64,000 nt of DNA from Salinicoccus sp. Bachu38 (GCF_038561955.2 NZ_CP138333.2:372001-436000), one strand, 5' to 3'; counted from the stretch's first letter, positions 1 to 8,255 are shown. Program-made: numbers and translations. Notes: generated from the letters alone by a model not told the origin.

Positions 1-683
1 TCCAGGCGGCAGACCTGAATTTCCGTTATCCGAATGCATCGCTTGATGTCCTGAAGGACATTTCCGTGACATTCAGAAAAGGGGAAAAGCACGCTATCAT
101 CGGCAGCAGCGGTTCCGGCAAGACGACACTGATTGAACGCATCATCCATGCAGATCCTGCAGTCACCATCTATAATGGGGGCGAAGAAACAGATCACCCT
201 GCACTGAGGGCTGATGCGTCGATCATGCCGCAGCAGCTGGATTTCTACAATGCGACGGTGATGGATAATATCACCCTGTTCGGGCATGTCGACAGGTCGC
301 AGGCAGAAGTCGGGGCCGACCTGGAAGCATTGGGAATGGCGCACTATGCACCACAGACAGCCATCGAATTCACCGGCAGGCTGTCGGGCGGTGAGCAGAA
401 GCGGCTCCACTTCATCCGCATGCTGGCTGAAGACAAGCCGTGGTGGATCATGGACGAGCCGACGGCACGGCTGGATGATCGTCTGAAGCAGAAGATATGG
501 GACCGCATACTGTCGAAGCCGACCCTCATCATAAGCACCCATGATCTCAGCAGGCTCGAATCATTCGACTTCATCCATTACATGGAGCAGGGACGCATCA
601 TCGAGTCGGGTCCATATGAAGAACTGATGCAGCAGAAAGGTGCAGTATATCAGGCAGTCCAGCGCTTCAAAGACTTTTTATAG
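1..683 (+). CDS. ABC exporter ATP-binding domain, CydC-like (5' end missing)
   Basis: The frame is already open at base 3, so the start lies outside the window and 226 C-terminal residues are visible. They form a full ABC ATPase domain: Walker A GSSGSGKT at visible residues 34-41, signature LSGGE at about 127-131, Walker B with IMDEP at about 149-153, and an H-loop STHD. The H-loop is followed by LSRLESFD, which resembles the HRLxxLExFD pattern of CydC/CydD, the heterodimeric exporter of cysteine and glutathione needed for cytochrome bd assembly. The transmembrane domain would lie upstream and cannot be checked. CydC is therefore a family-based guess; another fused permease-ATPase exporter is possible. 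Codon use matches the neighbours. Confidence 0.7.
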   Translation, partial: QAADLNFRYPNASLDVLKDISVTFRKGEKHAIIGSSGSGKTTLIERIIHADPAVTIYNGGEETDHPALRADASIMPQQLDFYNATVMDNITLFGHVDRSQAEVGADLEALGMAHYAPQTAIEFTGRLSGGEQKRLHFIRMLAEDKPWWIMDEPTARLDDRLKQKIWDRILSKPTLIISTHDLSRLESFDFIHYMEQGRIIESGPYEELMQQKGAVYQAVQRFKDFL

Positions 684-746
684 TATTATATTCCAGTAAA
701 TGCTACACTGGTTGAAACATAACGTGGCACAAAGGAAGGGATTAAC

Positions 747-1598
747 ATGAAAAAGATAGCAGTGGTGACGGATTCCGCCTCTGGCGTCGATCAGGCATAC
801 AAGGAAAAGCATGATGTCAAAGTGCTGCCCATGTCTGTCATCATCAATGGTGTTGCCTATAGGGATGGCATTGATGCGACAACTGGGGAAATCTATGACA
901 TGCTGAAGGAAAGCGGGGAAGGGGCGAAAACCTCCCAGCCGACAATCGGTGAATTCATGGAAATATATGAAGCACTTGAAGCGGATGACGACTATGAAGC
1001 AGTCATAGCCATCCATGCATCGAGTGAGCTTACAGGAACCTACCAGAGTTCGATCAGTGCATCGGAAGGCATGTCAAAGCCCGTATATGTCATTGATTCC
1101 CGCATCGGCAGCTATCCGATGAAGCAGATGGTCGAACATGCAGTGGAGGCCAGGGAGTCGGATAGGGACATAGAGGAAGTCGTCGAGGAGATCAGGGAGA
1201 TGACTGAACAGACCCAGCTCTACCTCCTCCCGCAGAGCTTCAACCAGATGAGGAAGAGCGGACGGATATCCGCTTCCCAATCGATGCTCGCCTCCGTACT
1301 CAACATCCATCTGAAGCTTGAATTCGACGATGGCAAAGTTGTTGTCGGGGAAAAGCTGCGTACGAAAAAGAAGATATACAATGCAGTGCTTGCAAATCTC
1401 GAGGCGCACGTAAAAGAAGAATCGGTGAAGACACTCGGCATCGTACATGCGGGCAGTTCGAGCCTGGTGGATGAATGGAAGCAGAAGATTGAAGAGAGAT
1501 TGCCGCAGGTCGATCTGGTAGTGGAGCCCCTGGTTACTGTAGCCGGGGTGCATACGGGGCACGGCACAGTTGGATTTGGGTTTACAAAAGGCCGATAG
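747..1598 (+). CDS. DegV family fatty-acid-binding protein (FakB-like), copy 1
   Basis: This 283-residue protein begins MKKIAVVTDSASG and carries DegV family features: the early TDSASG motif, TSQPTIGEF at about residues 72-80, HASSELTGTYQSS, and a C-terminal THTGHGTVGFGF-like segment (here VHTGHGTVG). DegV/FakB proteins bind a fatty acid and present it to the kinase FakA for phosphorylation and entry into phospholipid synthesis. A ribosome-binding site AAAGGAAGGG precedes the ATG. A second, divergent DegV copy lies at 34615. A strong terminator follows directly, so it is probably the last gene of its transcript. Which fatty acid it prefers cannot be read from the sequence. Confidence 0.9.
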   Translation: MKKIAVVTDSASGVDQAYKEKHDVKVLPMSVIINGVAYRDGIDATTGEIYDMLKESGEGAKTSQPTIGEFMEIYEALEADDDYEAVIAIHASSELTGTYQSSISASEGMSKPVYVIDSRIGSYPMKQMVEHAVEARESDRDIEEVVEEIREMTEQTQLYLLPQSFNQMRKSGRISASQSMLASVLNIHLKLEFDDGKVVVGEKLRTKKKIYNAVLANLEAHVKEESVKTLGIVHAGSSSLVDEWKQKIEERLPQVDLVVEPLVTVAGVHTGHGTVGFGFTKGR

Positions 1599-1600
1599 GA

Positions 1601-1640
1601 AAAGCGATTCGGAATCAGTTCCGGATCGCTTTTTTCTTTT
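1601..1640 (+). terminator. Rho-independent terminator after degV copy 1
   Basis: An 11-bp near-perfect stem (GCGATTCGGAA / TTCCGGATCGC, one G-T pair) with loop TCAG is followed by TTTTTTCTTTT. Confidence 0.9.
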
Positions 1641-1739
1641 CAAGCCCGTAAACGGATAGTGCCGGGGATGGCACTTGGACATAAAACCTACATATTATAG
1701 TAAGAATAAAAGTGATTAGGAGTAGCAAGGGGAAAAGCC

Positions 1740-1925
1740 ATTATGGTAAAATGACTATAATTATTAACTTTTGGGAGGTGACTACAATTGGGAAGGCGGA
1801 TTTGAAATTTCATGTGCCGACTGAGATGTTAAAGAATAATCGTTACCCTGTTTCAGAAAGCACTTTACGCGAAAATTGTAGTCATATATTACCGGAGGTG
1901 AATCCCTTCTAGACAAGGGAACTAA
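1740..1925 (+). promoter_or_regulatory. Promoter and structured leader of the CNNM/CorC gene
   Basis: The 327 bases between the degV stop and the next gene hold no convincing gene. An extended -10 (TGGTAAAAT, 1745-1752; written TG-n-TAAAAT) has no clear -35. The leader then contains an 11-bp perfect inverted repeat, TGACTACAATT at 1779-1789 and AATTGTAGTCA at about 1874-1884, enclosing some 85 bases in which a CTGAGA/TTTCAG helix can also form. Two GGAGGTGA boxes lie at 1774-1781 and 1893-1900, and neither serves the downstream gene. A small hairpin TCCCTT-CTAGAC-AAGGGA (about 1903-1920) holds the likely ribosome-binding site AAGGGA of the CNNM gene in its 3' arm. It looks like a cis-acting RNA. 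I could not match it to M-box, yybP-ykoY, T-box or ydaO consensus motifs. Confidence 0.5.
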
Positions 1926-3257
1926 TTGGACATAACCACGATATGGAACTTAACTTTATTTGTAATTCTTATAGTACTCACAATGCTTTTTGTAGGATCT
2001 GAATTCGCACTCGTCAAAGCAAGGCTTTCCCGCATCGATCAGCTCATTGAAGAAGGAAACAGGAAAGCGCGCCGCGTGCGCAAGATGACGTTGGAACTCG
2101 ACTACTACCTGTCCGCATGCCAGCTGGGCATTACTGTAACTGCCCTTGGTCTCGGCTGGATCGGGGAGTCGACTTTCGAAGTCGTACTGCACCCTCTTTT
2201 TGAACTGGTGGGGATACCCGACCAGTTGACGACGGTATTGACCGTGGCGCTGGCATTCATCATCGTCACCTTCATCCATGTTGTCGTCGGCGAACTTGCA
2301 CCAAAGACAGTCGCAATCCAGTATGCTGAAAAATTGGCATTGATACTTTCAGGACCACTGTATTTCTTCGGAGTCATCATGAAACCACTGATCTGGACGA
2401 TGAACGGTGCAGCAAGATTCCTCGTCAGACTCGTCGGATTCAAGGATGTGCCCGTTGAACAGGCCCACTCGGAAGATGAGCTTAAGATTATAATGACACA
2501 AAGTTATCAAAGTGGAGAAATAAATCAGACAGAACTGGCATACATGCAGAACATCTTTTCCTTCGACGAAAGGCTGGCAAAGGATATCATGGTGCCAAGG
2601 ACACAGATGGTCACACTGACGGACCCTGTAAATATCGAGGATGTACTGGAGAACGTCAAGGAGCATAACTATACCCGCTATCCCGTTACGGAGGAAAGTG
2701 GGGACAAGGACCAGATCATAGGATTCCTGAATGTCAGGGAATTCCTGACAAACCACGTATCCGATGAGGAAGTCACTCCGGAGGATCACATACATGAAAT
2801 ACCGATGATCACCGAAGTCTCACGCATCAGTGATGCACTGGTCAAAATGCAGCGTGAGCGTGTGCATATCGCACTCATCATCGACGAGTACGGCGGTACA
2901 GCTGGTATGATCACGATGGAGGATATCCTTGAAGAGATCGTCGGAGAAATCAGGGACGAATTCGATGAGGACGAGGAACCTGATATCGTCAAGGTCGAGG
3001 ATGACATCTATCATATAAATGGACGCGTACTGCTCGATGACCTCAATGAGCAATTCGATATCACATTCGACAACAGTGATGACATCGATACCATCGGCGG
3101 ATGGCTGCAGAGCATCAATACCGATATCGAAACGGACGACTATGTCAACACGGACGAAGACAAATGGATCGTACTCGACATGGACAGCCACCTGATCAAA
3201 CAGGTGGCGCTGCTCAAAGGCTATAACCAGTCGAATGGTGATGAAGAAGAGGAATAA
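1926..3257 (+). CDS. CNNM/CorC family membrane protein with CBS pair (putative Mg2+ exporter)
   Basis: A 443-residue protein with an N-terminal CNNM (DUF21) membrane domain of about four helices (residues 1-190; [25 protein letters not shown]), a CBS pair (about 205-335; DIMVPRTQM and [23 protein letters not shown]) and a C-terminal CorC_HlyC domain (about 350-430; [20 protein letters not shown]). Family members such as MpfA of S. aureus and YhdP-type proteins of Bacillus are linked to Mg2+ or Co2+ efflux; the older name is hemolysin. The start is TTG at 1926, directly after an in-frame TAA, so no upstream start is possible. Its ribosome-binding site AAGGGA lies in a hairpin, which suggests translational control. 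Substrate and direction of transport are family inference. Confidence 0.9.
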   Translation: MDITTIWNLTLFVILIVLTMLFVGSEFALVKARLSRIDQLIEEGNRKARRVRKMTLELDYYLSACQLGITVTALGLGWIGESTFEVVLHPLFELVGIPDQLTTVLTVALAFIIVTFIHVVVGELAPKTVAIQYAEKLALILSGPLYFFGVIMKPLIWTMNGAARFLVRLVGFKDVPVEQAHSEDELKIIMTQSYQSGEINQTELAYMQNIFSFDERLAKDIMVPRTQMVTLTDPVNIEDVLENVKEHNYTRYPVTEESGDKDQIIGFLNVREFLTNHVSDEEVTPEDHIHEIPMITEVSRISDALVKMQRERVHIALIIDEYGGTAGMITMEDILEEIVGEIRDEFDEDEEPDIVKVEDDIYHINGRVLLDDLNEQFDITFDNSDDIDTIGGWLQSINTDIETDDYVNTDEDKWIVLDMDSHLIKQVALLKGYNQSNGDEEEE

Positions 3258-3291
3258 AATAGAACCCCACAGAGTGGGGTTCTATTTTTAT
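3258..3291. terminator. Bidirectional terminator between CNNM gene and helicase gene
   Basis: Stem AGAACCCCAC / GTGGGGTTCT with loop AGA is followed by ATTTTTA on the plus strand and preceded by an A-run that serves the minus-strand gene. The minus-strand stop codon sits at its right edge. Confidence 0.9.
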
Positions 3292-6167
3292 ACATGCGTA
3301 CCGGATTCCAGGTATTTGTATAAATCATAATCGATTGCTCTTTCCATCATCATATTCATTGTCACTACAGGTTTGCCCGTTCCATCATTCATTCTGGCCT
3401 CCTCAAGTGTCCGATAATCGATATGGCCTTCCCCAAGGTAGTAGAATGTGGATCCCTCGTCATCGTCCTTCTTGACGAAAATATGGATGGGGACCCCCTG
3501 TTTGTGTGCTTGGAGTATGGCTTTGATCTCTTTGGACTCGAGTGTACGGTTGCTGCGGGTGAACCATTTGAGCGTATTCAGGTCGAGGAACTGGTCCTCG
3601 TATCTGATGGTGTCTTCAATCTCCTCGTCCTTGTGATAGGTGATGAATATCGGGCAGGTCCCGTGCTTGTATTTGTACCCGTACAATGTGGAGGACTCAT
3701 CTCTATCCCAGTTGAGGAGACGGCAGACATCCTTCCGGGAATATTTGCGATTGATTGTCAGAGGCTTCGACTGGTCATAGGTTTTGCTGAGGGCAAGGGA
3801 CAGTTCCACCACTTGAATGATGTGCTCCCTGATCACAGGGTTCTCCAGTGCACTGGAAAATGTACTGGAAGGGTGGATAAAGTCATCTGCAACTTCAATG
3901 AGCGGACCGCCATATTTCTTCAAATCCTGCTGTGTGTGGAAGGCGTGGGTGAGGGTGCTAAGGACCGAATGCATCGTATCATCGGTCATATGATAGCCCC
4001 GTCTATGCATATCCAGCTGAAACTCTTTCATATTGACCGGAGATTCAATGACCTGCTGCAGCAACAGGGTTTCATGGATACGCTTGCCATCGGCAACTTC
4101 CTTGGACAGGAAAGTCAGAACCTGATGGTCATTCTCTGAAATGGCCAGATCCCTTTCTTTGATCTTTACCAGAAACTCCAGATAATGGCTGTATTTATGC
4201 AGGATCACCAGTGGATCGATGACGTCCGTATCATCATGAAAATCGATGAGCGCCGGAAGTCTGCCGATCTTATTTTTCAGGTACAGGTGCATTTCCTTCA
4301 GGAAGCTCTGGTTATTGAGTGTCGTTGTACTGATGGAGCTGTATATCTTTTCTTTGGCGATCGATTCGAAGTTGATGGTGGAGACGCCGCTGATTGCATT
4401 ACGGTCTATCAGGGATTTCCTGAGCCTGTCCTTGTTGTAGGATCTGTCGCCTGTGAGGGCGATGGGAATCATGTAGTTGTTCCTGTAGTTGCCGATGAAG
4501 TCGATGACCGTCAGGTATTCCTTTTCATCATGCTTTCTGAGCCCCCGGCCAAGCTGCTGGATGAAGATGATGCTCGACTGCGTCTGGCGCAGCATGACCA
4601 CCTGGTTGATGGAAGGGATGTCGACGCCTTCATTGAATATGTCCACCGTAATGATGTAATCGAGCCGCCCATTTTCCAGTTCCCTGACCGTCTGCTGGCG
4701 CACTTGCTGGGAGTCATCACCGGTCAGTGCCCGCGTTCTGTATCCCCGCATATTCAGCGCCTGGCTGAGTTCTGCAGCTTCCCTTCTGTTGGACACGAAC
4801 ATCAGCCCCTTGAGTGCCTCGCCGGAATGTCCGTAGTATTCGATCTTTTCCATCAGATGTGCGACCCGTTCATTGCTCGTCAGCTGTCCGAGTGCAGTCG
4901 TATCGTCGATGACTATGCCGTCCTTTTCGTAGTCGGTGACGCCGAAGTAGTGGAAGGGTGCCAGAATCTCCTCTTCCAGTGCCTGCTGGAGGCGGATTTC
5001 ATAGGCGATGTTGTAGTCGAACAGACTGAATATCTCCATGTCGTCCGTCCGTTCAGGTGTAGCGGTCATGCCAAGCAGAAACCCAGGAGTAAAATGACTG
5101 AGGATTTTCGTATATGTCGTCGCACTGGAACGGTGCGCTTCGTCCACGATGATATAGTCGAAGTCATCCGGATTGAACTGCTCCAGATTGGCCGTTTTCG
5201 ATAATGTCTGTACAGTGGCGAAAAGATATTTCGCATCCTCTCTCTTGGTGCTGCCACTGTATATCCCGAATTCTGACGGCGATTCATCAAGAAGACTCGA
5301 AAAGTCGTTCATGGACTTCTCCAGAATCTGCTCCCGATGCGCCAGGAAAAGCATGCGCCCGGGTCTGTACTGCTGTACATCGAATGCCGCCAGGTATGTC
5401 TTCCCCGTCCCGGTGGCGGAGACCACAAGTCCTTTATCCTTCCTGGCTTTCCGCAGGTCGGCAAGCGCCATCAGCGCCTCCTTCTGCATGAGGTTCGGCT
5501 GGATGGCCTGGCCGGTCAGTGCCTTGTGCTGATATCTGGAGCGGTCTTCGATGACCTCCAGTACTTTCCGCTGTTCCGGCTGTTCAACATGGGTCTGTTC
5601 ATACTTCCGGATCCATTCGGCGTCTACAGCCGTGGACTCTTCCCATAACTTTTCGAACTGGCTGTTGAAATGCTGGATGATCGCGCCATTTTCAAGGCTT
5701 GTCAGTTTGAGATTGTATTCGTAGTTCTTTTTCAGTGCAGCATCCGTAAGGTTCGAACTGCCGATGAACATGGAGGAATAATGATCGTTTTGGAAGACAT
5801 ACCCTTTCGCGTGGAATCCTTCCTTATCGGCCACCCTGATTTCAAGGTTCGGTATGTTGAGCAGGGCTTTGAACACTTTGGGCCTATTGAAGTTCAAATA
5901 TGTAGAGGTGATGATCCGTCCGCCCCTGTTCCTTTTCGCAAGTTCGTAGAGTGCCGTCTTCAAAGTTGCCAGTCCGCCTTCAGTAATGAAGGCGACGGAT
6001 ATGGAAAAGGAAAGGCAGCCCTCCATTTCATCAAGCATGGAGGAGAGTACATTCTCCTCTTTGGAGTTGATGATCATACGTGGTGGATGATGGCCGATCT
6101 TGTGTGTGTCCTGGTCCAGGAAACCTCGTTCGTATGCATTCAATAAGTTATTTCTGTTCACTTCCAT
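3288..6167 (-). CDS. PLD-domain superfamily II helicase with DUF3427 C-terminus
   Basis: This 959-residue protein has three parts. A phospholipase D-like domain (about residues 30-180) carries one HxK(x)nD...GSxN motif (HAK at 119-121, then GSSNLTDAAL from 136), as in single-copy HKD nucleases. A DEAD/DEAH helicase core (about 225-600) shows Walker A ATGTGKT at 251-257, DEAH at 342-345, GMTATPERTD, and motif VI QQLGRGLRKHDEK. The remaining 350 residues match the position and style of DUF3427. The family is widespread and poorly characterised; roles in DNA repair or defence have been suggested from domain content only. It stands alone, without an adjacent methylase or specificity subunit, so a classical restriction system is not supported. 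The ATG start has GAGGTGT upstream and an inverted repeat over it. Confidence 0.85.
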   Translation of the reverse strand: MEVNRNNLLNAYERGFLDQDTHKIGHHPPRMIINSKEENVLSSMLDEMEGCLSFSISVAFITEGGLATLKTALYELAKRNRGGRIITSTYLNFNRPKVFKALLNIPNLEIRVADKEGFHAKGYVFQNDHYSSMFIGSSNLTDAALKKNYEYNLKLTSLENGAIIQHFNSQFEKLWEESTAVDAEWIRKYEQTHVEQPEQRKVLEVIEDRSRYQHKALTGQAIQPNLMQKEALMALADLRKARKDKGLVVSATGTGKTYLAAFDVQQYRPGRMLFLAHREQILEKSMNDFSSLLDESPSEFGIYSGSTKREDAKYLFATVQTLSKTANLEQFNPDDFDYIIVDEAHRSSATTYTKILSHFTPGFLLGMTATPERTDDMEIFSLFDYNIAYEIRLQQALEEEILAPFHYFGVTDYEKDGIVIDDTTALGQLTSNERVAHLMEKIEYYGHSGEALKGLMFVSNRREAAELSQALNMRGYRTRALTGDDSQQVRQQTVRELENGRLDYIITVDIFNEGVDIPSINQVVMLRQTQSSIIFIQQLGRGLRKHDEKEYLTVIDFIGNYRNNYMIPIALTGDRSYNKDRLRKSLIDRNAISGVSTINFESIAKEKIYSSISTTTLNNQSFLKEMHLYLKNKIGRLPALIDFHDDTDVIDPLVILHKYSHYLEFLVKIKERDLAISENDHQVLTFLSKEVADGKRIHETLLLQQVIESPVNMKEFQLDMHRRGYHMTDDTMHSVLSTLTHAFHTQQDLKKYGGPLIEVADDFIHPSSTFSSALENPVIREHIIQVVELSLALSKTYDQSKPLTINRKYSRKDVCRLLNWDRDESSTLYGYKYKHGTCPIFITYHKDEEIEDTIRYEDQFLDLNTLKWFTRSNRTLESKEIKAILQAHKQGVPIHIFVKKDDDEGSTFYYLGEGHIDYRTLEEARMNDGTGKPVVTMNMMMERAIDYDLYKYLESGTHV

Positions 6168-6218
6168 ATAATGACACCTCTTTCACTTCATTATATGGGA
6201 GTGGAGGACACTTTCCAA
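6164..6218 (-). promoter_or_regulatory. Promoter of the PLD-helicase gene with overlapping inverted repeat
   Basis: Read on the minus strand, -35 TTGGAA (6213-6218) and -10 TATAAT (6190-6195) are 17 bases apart. A perfect 10-bp inverted repeat, CCATATAATG (6164-6173) and CATTATATGG (6189-6198), has one arm over the -10 box and the other over the start codon, separated by 15 bases. This is the layout of a repressor operator. The predicted transcript starts inside the repeat, so an RNA hairpin is less likely than a DNA site. Confidence 0.65.
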
Positions 6219-6301
6219 GATCTCCCGTTTATTTTCAAAAATATTCAAAATGATTATGAGGGTATGATAAACTGTAACTAACAAACGAGGGTGGTGTCCA
6301 T

Positions 6302-6604
6302 ATGGGTATTTTTGAGTTCCTTGTCACAATCGTGCCTGTCGCACTTTTCTTTTCCATTCCGCTCTACGCCATCAACGTTGGACATAGGCAGAAGAAGGAG
6401 AAGCTTGAAATCCGGAGGCTCCAGGAGGAGAAGGAGCTGGAGCGGCTCAGGCAAGAGAATTTCCTCCTCGAGAACAAGCATATGCAGCTGGAGCTCGACC
6501 GCATGAAGGAAGAAAGTGAGCAGCGGCGTCTGAAAGATTCCAGGGAATCGCGTTGGCTGATAAAGGATACTAAAGGTGAAATCACAGAAAAAAAGACCTC
6601 GTAA
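6302..6604 (+). CDS. Small membrane-anchored coiled-coil protein
   Basis: A 100-residue protein: one N-terminal membrane helix (about residues 4-26, FEFLVTIVPVALFFSIPLYAI) followed by a highly charged helix (about 30-85) rich in E, K, R, L and Q with heptad spacing, expected to form a cytosolic coiled coil. The layout resembles PspB-type or small scaffold proteins, but I do not recognise the family and assign no function. The ribosome-binding site is GAGGGTGG upstream of the ATG. It is a single-gene unit, divergent from the helicase gene with about 130 bases between, and ends at a strong bidirectional terminator. Confidence 0.75.
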   Translation: MGIFEFLVTIVPVALFFSIPLYAINVGHRQKKEKLEIRRLQEEKELERLRQENFLLENKHMQLELDRMKEESEQRRLKDSRESRWLIKDTKGEITEKKTS

Positions 6605-6625
6605 AGTGAATTACGAGGTCTTTTT
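6589..6625. terminator. Bidirectional terminator
   Basis: Stem AAAAAGACCTCGTAA / TTACGAGGTCTTTTT with a short loop lies between two convergent genes and has an A-run on one side and a T-run on the other. Confidence 0.9.
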
Positions 6626-6630
6626 ACGTA

Positions 6631-6888
6631 TTATGCCCTGTTGCCGCCAAGTGCTTTCATAATGAATGAAACAATAAGAATTAAAATGATTGCACCGAGC
6701 AGGCCACCGATAATACTTACACCGCCGACTTCCGGTCCGAAGCTCAGGCCGAGTGCATTTGCAATGGCAGCACCGACAAGTCCTGCGATAATGTTTCCAA
6801 TGATACCGAATGGTACGTCTTTACCAATAATCAGTCCGGCGAGCCATCCGATGATGCCGCCTACGATCAATGTGATAATCCAACCCAT
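6631..6888 (-). CDS. GlsB/YeaQ/YmgE family stress membrane protein
   Basis: An 85-residue, very hydrophobic protein with three membrane segments and the glycine-rich repeat pattern of the transglycosylase-associated family: GGIIGWLAGLIIGKDVPFGIIGNIIAGLVGAAIAN, then GGLLGAIILILIVSFI. The family is small, found throughout bacteria, and in Gram-positives is usually induced by general stress. The ribosome-binding site AAGGAGGAATT precedes the ATG. A sigma-B promoter lies upstream, which fits that role. The molecular function is not known. Confidence 0.9.
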   Translation of the reverse strand: MGWIITLIVGGIIGWLAGLIIGKDVPFGIIGNIIAGLVGAAIANALGLSFGPEVGGVSIIGGLLGAIILILIVSFIMKALGGNRA

Positions 6889-6958
6889 GGATAATTCCTC
6901 CTTGTGTCCTGATTGTCTGTTTTAACATTAGAAATAAAACTTCGTTCTAGTAGAATAA

Positions 6959-6984
6959 ATACCCATGGATTGGCTTTTCTAAAC
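6959..6984 (-). promoter_or_regulatory. Sigma-B promoter of the glsB-like gene
   Basis: On the minus strand GTTTAG (6979-6984), 14 bases, then GGGTAT (6959-6964). This matches the sigma-B consensus GTTTAA-N12-15-GGGTAT with one mismatch. It sits in the short gap after the MFS gene and points at the stress protein gene. Confidence 0.75.
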
Positions 6985-6988
6985 AAAA

Positions 6989-8191
6989 TTATGAAATTTT
7001 TGCTGATTCCATTTCTTCTTTCCTATACCTTCTCATGATGAACAGGAAGAGGATGAGTGCCAGTGTGACACTGACCGCACTGGAGAAATAGATGGTGCTG
7101 TAGCCGAATGCTTCGGCAACGAATCCATAGCTGATGGCACCGAGTCCGACACCGAGGTCGAAGGCGGAAAAGAACGTTGCGTTGGCCATGCCGCGACGGT
7201 TGTTTTCGACACGGTTGACCGCCCAGGCCTGAAGTGCCGGCTGTACGCATCCGAACCCGAAGCCATAGAGTGCGGCTGCCACGAACAGGAAAATCGGGGT
7301 CGGCAGGAAGCCGAGCAGGATCATCGCTGCGATGATGGACAGGGAACCTGGAATGAATACGATGGTGATGCCATGCCTGTCGTACAGTCTGCCGGCGAGT
7401 ATGCGTGAGAGCATCAGGAATGCTGCATATATTACAAAATAGAACTGGATGTATGTGGAGTCGAACCCCTTTTCATACGTATAGACCGGCAGGAATGTGG
7501 CGATGCCGCCGAACGTCACAGTGATGAAGAAGAGCAGTGAGGCGGGTGCCAGTGCGCGCCGTTCCACAATGTCGAAGTGCGGGTAGGACTCCTTCTTCTT
7601 GCGCGTATCAGCAACTTTCTCCGGCTTGTCGTATTTGATGTTGGCAGCGAGTATGATTGCAGTGAGGCCGAGCAGACCGCATATCGAAAACAGCATCGTA
7701 AAGGAGATGTGGTTGACTAGAAACAGTCCGAGGGCCGGGCCGAAGGCAAGTGCAATGTTACCGCTCAGGCCATAGTACCCGAGCCCTTCCCCGCGGCGTT
7801 TTCTTGGCACGAGGTCCGTGGCGATCGTACCGGCGGAGGTGCTGGAGAGGCCCCACCCGACACCCTGGATGATCCTCACCATCAGCAGCATGAGGATGGT
7901 GAAGCTTGCGGCAAGCGAGAACATGGAAACGACGAAGAGTGCGAGCCCCGTCAGGAATACCGGTGCCCGGCCCTTCGTGTCCAGAAGCTTGCCCGCACTC
8001 GGCCGTATGAGCAGTGCAGAGAAAGTGAATATCCCCACAACGATTCCGATCCAGCGGTCGCTCGCTCCGATTTCCTGGACGAACAGCGGCAGGGTGGGCA
8101 GTGTCATCTGGAACGCGGTAAATATGAAGAAATTGACGATGACGATGAGTATAAAGTCTTTTGTCCATATTTTCTGGTTTTGATCCGACAT
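6989..8191 (-). CDS. MFS transporter (probable drug or metabolite efflux)
   Basis: A 400-residue major facilitator with twelve predicted membrane segments. The loop 2-3 motif is present as RPSAGKLLDTKGR (about residues 63-75), and VRIIQGVGWGLSSTSAGTIATDLVPRKRRGEGLGYYG (about 106-142) carries the segment-5-type pattern of drug/H+ antiporters with 12 helices. The C-terminal half contains the mirrored GRLYDRHG motif. The substrate cannot be told. The gene stands alone; a perfect palindrome about 50 bases upstream may be its operator. Confidence 0.85.
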   Translation of the reverse strand: MSDQNQKIWTKDFILIVIVNFFIFTAFQMTLPTLPLFVQEIGASDRWIGIVVGIFTFSALLIRPSAGKLLDTKGRAPVFLTGLALFVVSMFSLAASFTILMLLMVRIIQGVGWGLSSTSAGTIATDLVPRKRRGEGLGYYGLSGNIALAFGPALGLFLVNHISFTMLFSICGLLGLTAIILAANIKYDKPEKVADTRKKKESYPHFDIVERRALAPASLLFFITVTFGGIATFLPVYTYEKGFDSTYIQFYFVIYAAFLMLSRILAGRLYDRHGITIVFIPGSLSIIAAMILLGFLPTPIFLFVAAALYGFGFGCVQPALQAWAVNRVENNRRGMANATFFSAFDLGVGLGAISYGFVAEAFGYSTIYFSSAVSVTLALILFLFIMRRYRKEEMESAKIS

Positions 8192-8240
8192 GTAATTTCA
8201 ACCTTCTTACTTTTGATTGTTTTTTATGGAGATGATTTTA

Positions 8241-8255
8241 TTTCGAAATTCGAAA
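8241..8255. promoter_or_regulatory. Palindrome TTTCGAA-A-TTCGAAA, possible operator
   Basis: A perfect 7-1-7 palindrome lies in the divergent region between the MFS gene (start 8191) and pabA (start 8387). Its position fits an operator for the exporter. No regulator gene is next to it and I do not recognise the motif. Confidence 0.4.

Noticed and set aside
1712-1912. 66-codon open frame before the CNNM gene
   Set aside because: It starts at a GTG without a ribosome-binding site, runs through both arms of the inverted repeat, and has no protein-like composition. A leader RNA explains the region better.
4185-5204. 339-codon plus-strand frame inside the PLD-helicase gene
   Set aside because: Opposite strand of the helicase core, which has all expected motifs on the minus strand.
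3288-6167. Type I or III restriction enzyme
   Set aside because: No methylase or specificity gene is next to it, and the PLD plus DUF3427 layout is a different family.
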